The translations under genes were made by a program, and so were the position numbers. The notes beneath the pieces are model-generated. The model made no database searches. It was not told where the DNA came from and saw only the letters and a list, made by a program, of their open reading frames with translations. A stretch of 64,000 bases of DNA from Robiginitalea aestuariiviva. GTDB taxonomy: Bacteria > Bacteroidota > Bacteroidia > Flavobacteriales > Flavobacteriaceae. Of this stretch, positions 1-9,254 are shown in pieces (within the stretch, counting starts at the first letter, position 1; each line of letters starts with the position of its first letter). The stretch is from positions 115,468 through 179,467 of the forward strand of contig NZ_JARPUQ010000001.1 in assembly GCF_029537735.1 (NCBI RefSeq), given 5' to 3'.

Positions 1-1
1 T

Positions 2-3000
2 GCCAAAGTGGGCCTCACTCCAGACGGGGTTACCGATGTGGAACTGGCCAGCACCACCGTAACGGCCGGAGCATACTCCGCTGCCAATATTACCGTGGAT
101 GCCGATGGACGCCTTACCAGCGCTGCCGATGGTACCGCTGCAGATGTGAATTATTCTAATGTCACCTCCGCCCTGGCAGCCACAGACGTGCAGACCGCCA
201 TTGACGAAGTAGAAGCACGGGTAGATGTAAACGATGCCAAAGTGGGCCTCACTCCAGACGGGGTTACCGATGTGGAACTGGCCAGCACCACCGTAACGGC
301 CGGAGCATACTACGCTGCCAACATTACCGTGGATGCCGATGGCCGGATCACCGCAGCAGCTAATGGTACCGCTGCAGACGTTTCCTACGACCCTACCCTT
401 TCCGGGTTGGCTGCAACCGACGTAAAAGCAGCCCTGGACGAACTGGCCGGCGGGAGCTCGGATAACCAAAACCTCACCGGGGCTTCCCTGGATGGCAGTA
501 ACATTTTGCAGGTTGATATTGAAAACGGCACCTCTGCCACGGTAGACCTGTCTGCCCTGGTGGACGATGCGGATGCGGACCCCTCCAATGAGCTCACGTC
601 CCAGGGCAGTGGCGCTCCTGTAACAGCAGGCACCCTGGCCGGGGAAACCTATGTGGATACCACCGCCGGGCAACTCTTTATCTGGGACGGCGCCGCCTGG
701 CAGGCCGTGGGCAGCAGCAGCGCCGGGGATGCGGATGCGGATCCTTTGAATGAAATCCAGGACCTGAGTCTTTCAGGAAATACCCTCACCCTTTCTGGGG
801 ATGCCACTACGGTAGACCTCTCCGGATATGTAAATACCGACGCCCAGGACCTCACCCTGACCGGGAATACCCTGGCCATCAGCGGCGACCCCAATACCGA
901 TGTAGACCTCTCCGGATACCTGGATAATACCGATGCACAAACCGTCTCCACTGATGGTACGGCTGGTAACCTTTCCATTTCAGGGGGCAACACCATTGCC
1001 CTGAACGTGGACGATGCAGATGCTGATCCCGCCAATGAAATCCAGGACCTGAGCCTGACAACCAATACCCTGAGCCTTTCAGGTGATGCCACAATTGTGG
1101 ACCTCTCCGGCTATCTCGATAACACCGATGCCCAGGACCTCACCCTGACCGGAAATACCCTGGCCATTAGCGGCGACCCCAATACCGATGTAGACCTTTC
1201 CGGGTATCTGGATAATACCGATGCGCAAACCGTTTCCACCGATGGCACGGCTGGAAATCTTTCCATTTCAGGGGGCAACACCATTGCCCTGAACGTGGAC
1301 GATGCTGATGCTGATCCCGCCAACGAAATCCAGGACCTGAGCCTGACCACCAATACCCTGAGCCTCTCCGGGGATGCCACTACTGTAGACCTCTCCGGCT
1401 ATCTCGACAACACCGATGCCCAGGACCTCACCCTGACCGGGAATACCCTGGCACTAACCGGAGATGCCACTTCTGTGGATCTTTCCGGATACCTTGACAA
1501 TACCGACGCCCAGGACCTCACCCTGACCGGAAATACCCTGGCCATTAGCGGCGACCCCAATACCGATGTAGACCTTTCCGGGTATCTGGATAATACCGAT
1601 GCGCAAACCGTTTCCACCGATGGCACGGCTGGAAATCTTTCCATTTCAGGGGGCAACACCATTGCCCTGAACGTGGACGATGCTGATGCTGATCCCGCCA
1701 ACGAAATCCAGGACCTGAGCCTGACCACCAATACCCTGAGCCTCTCCGGGGATGCCACTACTGTAGACCTCTCCGGCTATCTCGACAACACCGATGCCCA
1801 GGACCTCACCCTGACCGGGAATACCCTGGCACTAACCGGAGATGCCACTTCTGTGGATCTTTCCGGATACCTTGACAATACCGACGCCCAGGACCTCACC
1901 CTGACCGGGAATACCCTGGCCATCAGCGGCGACCCCAATACCGATGTAGATCTTTCCGGGTATCTGGATAATACCGATGCACAAACCGTCTCCACTGATG
2001 GTACGGCTGGAAACCTTTCCATTTCAGGGGGCAACACCATTGCCCTGAACGTGGACGATGCTGATGCTGATCCCGCCAATGAAATCCAGGACCTGAGCCT
2101 GACAACCAATACCCTGAGCCTTTCAGGTGATGCCACAACGGTGGACCTCTCCGGCTATCTCGATAACACCGATGCCCAGGACCTCACCCTGACTGGGAAT
2201 ACCCTGGCCATCAGCGGCGACCCCAATACCGATGTAGACCTGTCCGGATACCTGGATAATACCGATGCACAAACCGTGTCTACCGATGGGACCGCAGGAA
2301 ACCTCTCCATCTCCGGAGGTAATACCATTGCCCTGAACGTGGACGATGCAGATGCCAGCCCCACCAACGAAATCCAGGACCTGAGCCTGACCACCAATAC
2401 CCTGAGCCTTTCGGGTGATGCCACAACGGTGGACCTCTCCGGCTATCTCGACAACACCGATGCACAAACCGTGTCTACCGATGGGACCGCAGGAAACCTC
2501 TCCATCTCCGGAGGCAATACCATTGCCCTGAACGTGGACGATGCAGATGCCAGCCCCACCAACGAAATCCAGGACCTGAGCCTGACCACCAATACCCTGA
2601 GCCTTTCCGGGGATGCCACTACCGTAGACCTCTCCGGCTATCTCGACAACACCGATGCCCAGGACCTCACCCTAACTGGAAATACCCTGGCCATCAGCGG
2701 CGACCCCAATACCGATGTAGATCTTTCCGGGTATCTGGATAATACCGATGCACAAACCGTGTCTACCGATGGAACATCAGGAAACCTCTCCATCTCCGGA
2801 GGTAATACCATTGCCCTGAACGTGGACGATGCAGATGCCAGCCCCACCAACGAAATCCAGGACCTGAGTCTGACCACCAATACCCTGAGCCTCTCGGGTG
2901 ATGCCTCTACCGTAGACCTCTCCGGCTATCTCGACAACACCGATGCCCAGGACCTTACTCTTACAGGAAATACCCTGGCCATCAGCGGCGACCCCAATAC

Positions 3001-3898
3001 CGATGTAGACCTGTCCGGGTATCTGGATAATACCGATGCCCAGGACCTCACTCTGACTGGGAATACCCTGGCCATCAGCGGCGACCCCAATACCGATGTA
3101 GACCTTTCCGGGTATCTGGATAACACCGATGACCAAACCGCAGCCGAAGTTAACCTGGTCACCCCCACCGACCTCAATGGGGATACGACAACGGAAACCA
3201 CGGTTGAAGCGGCATTGCAAGTCTTAAATGGTATGACCTTGGGGGAAAATTTGGAAAACACAGATCTGTCTCAAACTGAATTATACAGAACATATGACCT
3301 CAATGGAGGAGACCTTGTATTTACTGGCGGATTAGGAGAAAATGTAGGTATTGGATCTGTATTTACACTGGTAAGCCCACCTACTGAAAAATTAGATGTA
3401 GACGGTAATGTGAGGGCCCGATTGCGCTTCAGGTCAGGTTTTGGCAGCCAGAGTGATCCCAATTATGGCTTTACCCAGGATACAAATACGGATACAGGTA
3501 TGTACCGTAGTGGGGAAGATATTATTGGATTCTCTACAGGAGCTACACAAGCCATGGTCCTGGATGCCGAACAGGAAATGGGATTAAATGTCAATGCGCC
3601 AACATCCCGTTTGCATATGGACGGATCCTTTGCAAACAATGCCATCCGATCCGTGTCCGCCTCCACAACCCTGGATGGCACGGATTATACTGTGATCATT
3701 ACCAATAGTGCCGCTGTTATTACCTTACCCGCCGCTGGAACAGCTACAGGTAGGGTGTATATACTAAAGAATACGACCGTATCCGATGTAACTATTAGCT
3801 CTTATCAGGATGAAACTAATACCGGAGCAACAGCTATTACGGCATCAACCGTACTCTGGCTCCAATCCGACGGCACCAACTGGCACCAAATCAACTAA
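2..3898 (+). CDS. Repetitive fibre-like secreted protein (5' end outside window)
   Basis: The reading frame is open from the first bases of the window, and the first residues continue a repeat seen in full at about base 235, so the start lies upstream. The visible 1298 residues begin with two copies of a unit containing VELASTTVTAGAY. A long array follows, made of three alternating units: DLTLTGNTLAISGDPNTDVD, TVSTDGTAGNLSISGGNTIA and DLSLTTNTLSLSGDATTVD, mostly joined by SGYLDNTDAQ. After base 3130 the repeats stop. A segment containing NTDTGMYRSGEDIIGFSTG follows, which resembles the region before the chaperone domain in phage tail fibres and similar surface fibres. The last 85 residues (VYILKN ... 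LWLQSDGTNWHQIN) match the end of the collagen-like protein downstream. No T9SS sorting domain is seen. The role is inferred as a surface fibre or adhesin; it is not proven. Confidence 0.85.
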   Translation, partial: AKVGLTPDGVTDVELASTTVTAGAYSAANITVDADGRLTSAADGTAADVNYSNVTSALAATDVQTAIDEVEARVDVNDAKVGLTPDGVTDVELASTTVTAGAYYAANITVDADGRITAAANGTAADVSYDPTLSGLAATDVKAALDELAGGSSDNQNLTGASLDGSNILQVDIENGTSATVDLSALVDDADADPSNELTSQGSGAPVTAGTLAGETYVDTTAGQLFIWDGAAWQAVGSSSAGDADADPLNEIQDLSLSGNTLTLSGDATTVDLSGYVNTDAQDLTLTGNTLAISGDPNTDVDLSGYLDNTDAQTVSTDGTAGNLSISGGNTIALNVDDADADPANEIQDLSLTTNTLSLSGDATIVDLSGYLDNTDAQDLTLTGNTLAISGDPNTDVDLSGYLDNTDAQTVSTDGTAGNLSISGGNTIALNVDDADADPANEIQDLSLTTNTLSLSGDATTVDLSGYLDNTDAQDLTLTGNTLALTGDATSVDLSGYLDNTDAQDLTLTGNTLAISGDPNTDVDLSGYLDNTDAQTVSTDGTAGNLSISGGNTIALNVDDADADPANEIQDLSLTTNTLSLSGDATTVDLSGYLDNTDAQDLTLTGNTLALTGDATSVDLSGYLDNTDAQDLTLTGNTLAISGDPNTDVDLSGYLDNTDAQTVSTDGTAGNLSISGGNTIALNVDDADADPANEIQDLSLTTNTLSLSGDATTVDLSGYLDNTDAQDLTLTGNTLAISGDPNTDVDLSGYLDNTDAQTVSTDGTAGNLSISGGNTIALNVDDADASPTNEIQDLSLTTNTLSLSGDATTVDLSGYLDNTDAQTVSTDGTAGNLSISGGNTIALNVDDADASPTNEIQDLSLTTNTLSLSGDATTVDLSGYLDNTDAQDLTLTGNTLAISGDPNTDVDLSGYLDNTDAQTVSTDGTSGNLSISGGNTIALNVDDADASPTNEIQDLSLTTNTLSLSGDASTVDLSGYLDNTDAQDLTLTGNTLAISGDPNTDVDLSGYLDNTDAQDLTLTGNTLAISGDPNTDVDLSGYLDNTDDQTAAEVNLVTPTDLNGDTTTETTVEAALQVLNGMTLGENLENTDLSQTELYRTYDLNGGDLVFTGGLGENVGIGSVFTLVSPPTEKLDVDGNVRARLRFRSGFGSQSDPNYGFTQDTNTDTGMYRSGEDIIGFSTGATQAMVLDAEQEMGLNVNAPTSRLHMDGSFANNAIRSVSASTTLDGTDYTVIITNSAAVITLPAAGTATGRVYILKNTTVSDVTISSYQDETNTGATAITASTVLWLQSDGTNWHQIN
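1130..1530 (+). repeat. Exact 401-bp direct repeat, copy 1
   Basis: Read base by base, 1130-1530 is identical to 1508-1908 (offset 378 bp, 126 codons). The copies overlap by 23 bp. They differ at the flanks (1129 t against 1507 c; 1531 a against 1909 g). This is the longest exact repeat I found inside the fibre gene, and it implies recent duplication or ongoing homogenisation in frame. Confidence 0.95.
1508..1908 (+). repeat. Exact 401-bp direct repeat, copy 2
   Basis: Second copy of the 401-bp exact repeat beginning at 1130. Shorter near-exact copies of the same units continue to about base 3130, with third-position changes that show older duplications. Confidence 0.95.
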
Positions 3899-3901
3899 CC
3901 C

Positions 3902-5044
3902 ATGTGCAAACGCCTCCTTCTCGCGCTTTTTTGCGGCCCCCTGGCCTGGGGGCAAACGGCCCTGCAGCATAACGGCGGCATGGCGCTGCACCCGGGTTCC
4001 CAGCTGGGCTTCCACACCCACCTGATCAACCAGGCGCCCCTGCAGGCCCAGGGCGGGCTGGTGGGCTTTTACGGCAGTAACCCCTTGAGCGTGAGCGGTA
4101 CGGCTGCCCCGGTCTTTTTTGACCTGGAGATTTTCCGCACGGCCGATGTAGACCTGAACCTCTCCGTTTTTGCCGCCAATGCGGTAAACTTTATCGAGGG
4201 GGATTTCTGGACGGACCGCGCCCTGTCCGACCGCTACCTGGGGCTCTTGCAGGATGCCTTTACCAACGGCGAGAATAACCTCTCGAAGGTAAACGGCAGC
4301 GCTGCAGCCATCAACAAACAGGAAATCCTGTTCCCCGTGGGCGACGCCTCCGAACTCAAAGGCCTGACCCTGCAGGGCAGTGAACCCTACCCCTTTGCGC
4401 GCTGCGCCTATTTCCGGGAAGACCCCAATTTCCCTTCCATTTACCCCCAGTTCCGGACGGACCTCAAACCCCAGACCGTGGAGTTTGTGAGCACCTTCGA
4501 ATTCTGGCGCCTGGAGGGCAGCGTCCCCGGTACCATTACCCTGCCCTGGACCCCGAGTTCCAACCTGGCGGCCATTGCGGACGACCCGGCCAACATTATC
4601 CTGATGGGGTGGGTTAAAAGCGGGCAACGCTGGATTGAACTGGGCACCACGGCCGTGGCCGGCGACCTCAGCAACGGTTTTGCCGTGTCCGAAGCCTTTG
4701 TGCCGGACGACTTTGAGATCATCACCTTTGGGGTGCGGGCCGTGGCCGAAGAGCTCACTTCTGTGGGGAATTTTTACATCAGCCCCAACAACGACGGCCT
4801 GAACGACCAGCTTATTATCCCGGAACTGCTGGACTCCCCCAACAACGAGATCTACATCTACGACCGGCGGGGGCTGCTGGTGTACCAGAAAGAGAACTAC
4901 ACGGACGAGTTTACCGGCATCTCCAATGTGGACGGCCTGGTCTTTGACAGGGAGGCCGGCCTGCCGGAAGGCATCTATTTTTACGTGATCCGCCTGTTCG
5001 ATCTGGCCACCGAACATCAGGGATTTTTGTACTTACGTCGATAG
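3902..5044 (+). CDS. T9SS type B (gliding motility-associated) C-terminal domain protein
   Basis: 380 residues, starting 3 bases after the stop of the fibre gene, so the two are almost certainly cotranscribed. A signal peptide is visible (residues 1-17, MCKRLLLALFCGPLAWGQ). The middle is a beta-rich domain with HNGGMALHPGSQLGFHTH near the start and NNLSKVNGSAAAINKQEI further on. The last 85 residues, from NFYISPNNDGLND to IYFYVIRLFDLATEHQGFLY, have the classic gliding motility-associated C-terminal domain, which in this phylum directs export by the type IX secretion system and surface attachment. It is a clear paralogue of the protein at 8040, which sits in the same position after a second fibre gene. 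It may anchor or assemble the fibre; that is inference. Confidence 0.85.
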   Translation: MCKRLLLALFCGPLAWGQTALQHNGGMALHPGSQLGFHTHLINQAPLQAQGGLVGFYGSNPLSVSGTAAPVFFDLEIFRTADVDLNLSVFAANAVNFIEGDFWTDRALSDRYLGLLQDAFTNGENNLSKVNGSAAAINKQEILFPVGDASELKGLTLQGSEPYPFARCAYFREDPNFPSIYPQFRTDLKPQTVEFVSTFEFWRLEGSVPGTITLPWTPSSNLAAIADDPANIILMGWVKSGQRWIELGTTAVAGDLSNGFAVSEAFVPDDFEIITFGVRAVAEELTSVGNFYISPNNDGLNDQLIIPELLDSPNNEIYIYDRRGLLVYQKENYTDEFTGISNVDGLVFDREAGLPEGIYFYVIRLFDLATEHQGFLYLRR

Positions 5045-5164
5045 ACGGGTAACGCATTCCTGTCGGCGAACGGCAGCAAAGCGTAGACGATTGGCAAACG
5101 GGGGCCGTTACACAACATCCGGGGCACGCTTCACAACATTCTGCCGTACAGCCCTGGGGGCCGG

Positions 5165-5180
5165 GGTACCTTTAGGTACC
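5165..5180 (+). promoter_or_regulatory. GGTACC-TTTA-GGTACC hairpin before the collagen-like gene
   Basis: Two self-complementary GGTACC hexamers separated by TTTA form a perfect 6-bp hairpin that ends 13 bases before the ATG at 5194. The same bases contain TACCTTTA, one mismatch from the TAnnTTTG promoter element. The rest of the 149-base gap (5045-5193) holds nothing I recognise. Confidence 0.4.
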
Positions 5181-5193
5181 AATAGCCCACAAC

Positions 5194-8016
5194 ATGCGTT
5201 TACGTCTGCTTACGATTTTAACCCTCCTGGTCACCTACGGGGCCACGGCCCAGCTTAAGGTGGGCCAAAACCCGGACCGCATCCACGCCAATTCCGTGCT
5301 GGAACTGGAAAGTTCGGACAAGGCCCTGGTCCTACCCCGGCTTTCCAACGCCCAGATGCAGGCCATTACCCCCCTGCAGGGCGCAGTGGTGTTCAATACG
5401 GACGCCGGTTGCCTCTTCTATTTCTCAGGCGGTACCTGGCACAGCCTGTGCGAAGGGGGCGGCACTGCAGCCGAATTCAGTTTCCAGGATAACGGCAATG
5501 GCACCTTTACCATCCTTTACGGCAACGGCACTGCCTACACCTCCCCGGACCTGACCGGACCTGCTGGTGCTGTGGGACCCCAGGGCCCGCAAGGCCCCGC
5601 CGGACCTGCTGGAGCTGATGGTGCCGATGGCGCTGTCGGACCCCAAGGCCCGCAAGGCGAAGTGGGACCCCAGGGACCTGCCGGAGCGGATGGTGCTGAG
5701 GGCCCTCAAGGCCCCAAAGGAGATACTGGTGCGCAAGGCCCTGCTGGCGCTGATGGTGCTGTGGGACCCCAGGGACCGCAAGGCCCCGCTGGCGCTGATG
5801 GTGCAGATGGTGCTGCTGGACCTCAAGGCCCGCAAGGTCCCGCCGGACTGGCTGGAGCGGATGGCGCTGTTGGACCCCAAGGACCCCAAGGACCTGTTGG
5901 ACCCGCCGGCGCTGACGGCGCTGTTGGACCGCAAGGCCCGCAAGGACCTCAGGGAGAAGTGGGACCCCAGGGACCCGCCGGAGCGGATGGCGCTGTGGGA
6001 CCACAAGGACCCAAAGGCGATACCGGAGCTCAAGGACCTGCTGGACCCGCCGGACCTTCAGGAGCAGATGGTGCTGTCGGACCTCAGGGACCCGCCGGAG
6101 CGGATGGCACTGTGGGACCGCAAGGACCCAAAGGCGAAATGGGACCGCAGGGACCGGCTGGAGCGGATGGTGTAGATGGTGCTGTCGGACCCCAGGGACC
6201 GCAAGGCCCCGCTGGCGCTGACGGTGCTGTGGGACCCCAGGGACCGCAAGGAATGAAAGGAGATACCGGAGCAGAAGGACCCGCTGGACCCGCTGGGCCT
6301 CAAGGACCTGCCGGAGCTGATGGTGCTGATGGAGTTGATGGTGCTGTCGGACCCCAGGGCCCCAAAGGAGATACCGGAGCACAAGGCCCTGCTGGCGCTG
6401 ACGGTGCTGTGGGACCCCAGGGACCCAAAGGCGATACCGGAGCACAAGGTCCGCAAGGACCCGCCGGACCCGCCGGAGCGGATGGTGCTGTTGGCCCGCA
6501 GGGGCCCGCTGGACCTGCAGGAGCTGATGGTGCCGATGGTGCTGTTGGACCCCAGGGCCCACAAGGAATGAAAGGAGATACCGGAGCACAAGGACCCGCT
6601 GGCGCTGACGGCGCTGTGGGACCCCAGGGACCCAAAGGCGATACCGGAGCACAAGGTCCGCAAGGACCCGCCGGACCGGCTGGAGCGGATGGTGCAGATG
6701 GTGCTGCCGGACCGCAAGGCCCGCAAGGCCCCGCCGGAGTGGATGGCGCTGTTGGACCCCAGGGACCCAAAGGCGATACCGGAGCTCAAGGCCCACAAGG
6801 ACCACAAGGAATGAAAGGGGATACCGGAGCACAAGGACCCGCTGGCGCTGACGGCGCTGTGGGACCGCAAGGACCCAAAGGAGATACCGGAGCACAAGGA
6901 CCCGCTGGACCCACCGGACCTGCAGGAGCTGATGGTGCAGATGGCGCTGTTGGACCACAAGGCCCGCAAGGCCCGCAAGGACCCGCCGGAGCTGATGGTG
7001 CAGATGGTGCTGTCGGACCGCAAGGGCCGCAAGGAATGAAAGGAGATACTGGAGCACAAGGCCCCGCTGGACCCGCCGGACCCGCAGGAGCTGATGGTGC
7101 AGATGGCGCTGTTGGACCCCAGGGACCCAAAGGAGATACCGGTGCACAAGGACCCGCCGGAACGGATGGCGCTGATGGCGCTGTCGGACCCCAAGGGCCG
7201 CAAGGTCCCGCTGGAGCTGATGGTACAGATGGTGCTGTTGGACCTCAGGGACCCAAAGGAGATACTGGTGCACAAGGCCCGCAAGGACCGCAAGGCGAAG
7301 TGGGACCCCAGGGACCCGCCGGAGCGGATGGTGCTGTCGGACCGCAAGGACCCAAAGGAGATACTGGTGCACAAGGCCCCGCTGGACCCGCCGGGGCTGA
7401 TGGTGCAGATGGCGCTGTTGGACCACAAGGCCCGCAAGGCCCGCAAGGACCCGCTGGAGCAAATGGCGCTGACGGTGCTGTAGGACCCCAGGGACCCAAA
7501 GGCGATACCGGAGCTCAAGGCCCCCAAGGACCTCAGGGAGAAGTGGGACCTCAGGGTCCCGCCGGACCCCAGGGGCCCGCAGGCCCGGGCAGTGTAGAGA
7601 AAAACCTGGCTACCGACCAGCTTACCCAGGATGCCGAGGCCCGTACCTACAACCAGAACGGACAAACCCTGGGCTTTACCAATGGCCAAACGGGCTTTGG
7701 CACGGCTACCCCCAATTCTACCGTACACATTGCCGGGACGCTTTCCCTGCCCATCCGCGCCACGTATACCTCCACCGCCCTGGGGGCCACAGACCATACC
7801 CTGGTGCAATACGCCGGGGGCCTTACCCTGACATTGCCATCTGCCGCCTCCTGTGCAGGGCGGGTCTATATTCTGAAAAACCTGGCCAATGCAGACAATA
7901 CCACTTCGGTGAATTTTATCTCCGAAGACGGGGCCTCGGAAAACCGCATCATTAAAAACCGGGTGTACTGGCTGCAGAGCGACGGGGTGAGCTGGCAGCA
8001 AATCAATACCGACTAA
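5194..8016 (+). CDS. Collagen-like Gly-X-Y repeat surface protein
   Basis: 940 residues. A signal peptide ends near residue 19 (TYGATAQ). Residues 20-90 form a compact head module ([20 protein letters not shown] ... [21 protein letters not shown]) of a type common at the start of Bacteroidota surface proteins. From residue 122 to about 797 every third residue is glycine, giving about 225 uninterrupted triplets dominated by [15 protein letters not shown] and GDT. Bacterial collagen-like proteins of this kind form trimeric stalks without hydroxyproline. The last 140 residues include [16 protein letters not shown] and end in RVYILKN ... [15 protein letters not shown], homologous to the tail of the first fibre. 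A T9SS type B paralogue follows 23 bases downstream. No sorting domain of its own is seen. Confidence 0.9.
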   Translation: MRLRLLTILTLLVTYGATAQLKVGQNPDRIHANSVLELESSDKALVLPRLSNAQMQAITPLQGAVVFNTDAGCLFYFSGGTWHSLCEGGGTAAEFSFQDNGNGTFTILYGNGTAYTSPDLTGPAGAVGPQGPQGPAGPAGADGADGAVGPQGPQGEVGPQGPAGADGAEGPQGPKGDTGAQGPAGADGAVGPQGPQGPAGADGADGAAGPQGPQGPAGLAGADGAVGPQGPQGPVGPAGADGAVGPQGPQGPQGEVGPQGPAGADGAVGPQGPKGDTGAQGPAGPAGPSGADGAVGPQGPAGADGTVGPQGPKGEMGPQGPAGADGVDGAVGPQGPQGPAGADGAVGPQGPQGMKGDTGAEGPAGPAGPQGPAGADGADGVDGAVGPQGPKGDTGAQGPAGADGAVGPQGPKGDTGAQGPQGPAGPAGADGAVGPQGPAGPAGADGADGAVGPQGPQGMKGDTGAQGPAGADGAVGPQGPKGDTGAQGPQGPAGPAGADGADGAAGPQGPQGPAGVDGAVGPQGPKGDTGAQGPQGPQGMKGDTGAQGPAGADGAVGPQGPKGDTGAQGPAGPTGPAGADGADGAVGPQGPQGPQGPAGADGADGAVGPQGPQGMKGDTGAQGPAGPAGPAGADGADGAVGPQGPKGDTGAQGPAGTDGADGAVGPQGPQGPAGADGTDGAVGPQGPKGDTGAQGPQGPQGEVGPQGPAGADGAVGPQGPKGDTGAQGPAGPAGADGADGAVGPQGPQGPQGPAGANGADGAVGPQGPKGDTGAQGPQGPQGEVGPQGPAGPQGPAGPGSVEKNLATDQLTQDAEARTYNQNGQTLGFTNGQTGFGTATPNSTVHIAGTLSLPIRATYTSTALGATDHTLVQYAGGLTLTLPSAASCAGRVYILKNLANADNTTSVNFISEDGASENRIIKNRVYWLQSDGVSWQQINTD

Positions 8017-8039
8017 AAGGGGACATAAGGGGAACGGAC

Positions 8040-9203
8040 ATGTTAAACAAGAAAATTATAGGGGGACTACTGGGGAGTATGACCCTGCTGGCAGCGCAAG
8101 CGCAGGATGGGGTGGGCAACCACGGCGCCATGCAGCTGCATGCAGGCGGGGCCGCCGGTTTTCATACGGACTTCCAGAACCACGGGGCCTTTACAAGCCC
8201 TGAAAGCCTGGTGGGCTTTTACCGGGAAAACGCCTCCCTGGTCATTTCCGGGGAGCATGCCCCGGAGGTCTTCGACGCGGAATTTGACGCCCCGGCCGGG
8301 ATCTGGCTGGAAACCCCCATGGAAATCCGCAACAACGCCAATTTGATCCGGGGCGATGTGCGCACCACCCGCTTCAGGGCCGAGGCCTACCCCATGTTTG
8401 GCCTGGCCTCCTTCTACACAGGCGAGAGCAACGTCTCCAAGATAGATGGGTACGCCAGCATACGGGACAAAACCGAATTCACCTTCCCCATAGGCGACAA
8501 TTCCCGCTTGCGGCCCCTGCGCATCCAGGCCGATGCCCCCGTGCCTGTGGCCAGCGCCGCCTATTTCTTTGAAGCCCCTCAGGCCAGCGGCACCCTGGGC
8601 ATGAGCTTTGTCTCCAAAGGCGGTAACGGCAACCTGAAAATCTCCGCCAATGAATTCTGGAGGGTAGAGGCCGCAGTACCCCTGCGCGTAACCCTGAGCT
8701 GGGACGTGCTCAGCAATGCCCCCGGCCTGGCTGGCTTTCTGGGAGACCTGCGGGTAGTGGGCTGGGACAAAAGCCAGGAGGCCTGGGTAGACCTGGGCAA
8801 TACGGACGTACAGGGCGGGCGGGATTACGGCACCATCACCTCCGACACCTTCCTGCCGGACCGATACGAGATCATTACCCTGGGCGGTACAGACGGCAGC
8901 GGGGCCCAATACCGCACCGTAGACCTGAACAACTATTACCTCTCCCCTAACGGAGACGGGAAGAACGAAACCCTGGAACTGGAAGCCACCCGGGAGGCCC
9001 CCAACAACACCATAGAAATCTACAACCGTTATGGCCAACTGGTCTACCGGGAGAATCAATACCAGGGCGGCTTTGACGGGCACGCCAACACCGATTTTAC
9101 CGTGGGCCGGGGCAAGTCCCTGCCGGACGGTATCTATTTCTACATCATTACCCTACACGAACGCATGGAGCGTCACCAGGGCTACCTTTACCTGAATCCA
9201 TAA
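8040..9203 (+). CDS. T9SS type B C-terminal domain protein, paralogue of the one at 3902
   Basis: 387 residues with a signal peptide (MLNKKIIGGLLGSMTLLAAQAQ). It aligns end to end with the protein at 3902: NHGAMQLHAGGAAGFHTDFQ against HNGGMALHPGSQLGFHTH, then SLVGFYREN, then ESNVSKIDGYASI against ENNLSKVNGSAAA, and FPIGDNS against FPVGDAS. The C-terminal domain (NNYYLSPNGDGKNETLELE ... DGIYFYIITLHERMERHQGY) is the gliding motility-associated type. Its place 23 bases after the collagen-like gene repeats the fibre-then-partner order of the first cassette. I infer an outer-membrane or surface-exposed partner of the fibre. Confidence 0.85.
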   Translation: MLNKKIIGGLLGSMTLLAAQAQDGVGNHGAMQLHAGGAAGFHTDFQNHGAFTSPESLVGFYRENASLVISGEHAPEVFDAEFDAPAGIWLETPMEIRNNANLIRGDVRTTRFRAEAYPMFGLASFYTGESNVSKIDGYASIRDKTEFTFPIGDNSRLRPLRIQADAPVPVASAAYFFEAPQASGTLGMSFVSKGGNGNLKISANEFWRVEAAVPLRVTLSWDVLSNAPGLAGFLGDLRVVGWDKSQEAWVDLGNTDVQGGRDYGTITSDTFLPDRYEIITLGGTDGSGAQYRTVDLNNYYLSPNGDGKNETLELEATREAPNNTIEIYNRYGQLVYRENQYQGGFDGHANTDFTVGRGKSLPDGIYFYIITLHERMERHQGYLYLNP

Positions 9204-9224
9204 GTCCAGGGTTCCCGGACTTTT
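9202..9224 (+). terminator. Intrinsic terminator after the fibre cassettes
   Basis: AAGTCC pairs with GGACTT around an inner GGG-TT-CCC with one bulged A, followed by TTTT. It overlaps the stop codon of the gene at 8040, so it would end the two-cassette transcript. Confidence 0.55.
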
Positions 9225-9254
9225 GGTATCTTCGGAAATAAAATTCAGCACCTC

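Noticed and set aside
840-3130. Possible CRISPR-like array
   Set aside because: The repeats are long, in frame and without unique spacers of constant size. They encode protein repeats.
500-3260. Many long open frames on the minus strand across the fibre gene
   Set aside because: They repeat the periodicity of the sense gene, encode compositionally odd peptides (many Arg, Ser) and have no family motif, so they are shadows of a GC-rich repetitive coding region.
5045-5193. RNA gene in the gap before the collagen-like gene
   Set aside because: Apart from the GGTACC hairpin I found no clover-leaf or known RNA element. No tRNA was recognisable anywhere in the window.
5425-8001. Long minus-strand and +2-frame open frames in the collagen-like gene, up to about 650 residues
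   Set aside because: They arise because Gly-X-Y codons have no stop in other frames; the peptides are low-complexity and have no start signals.
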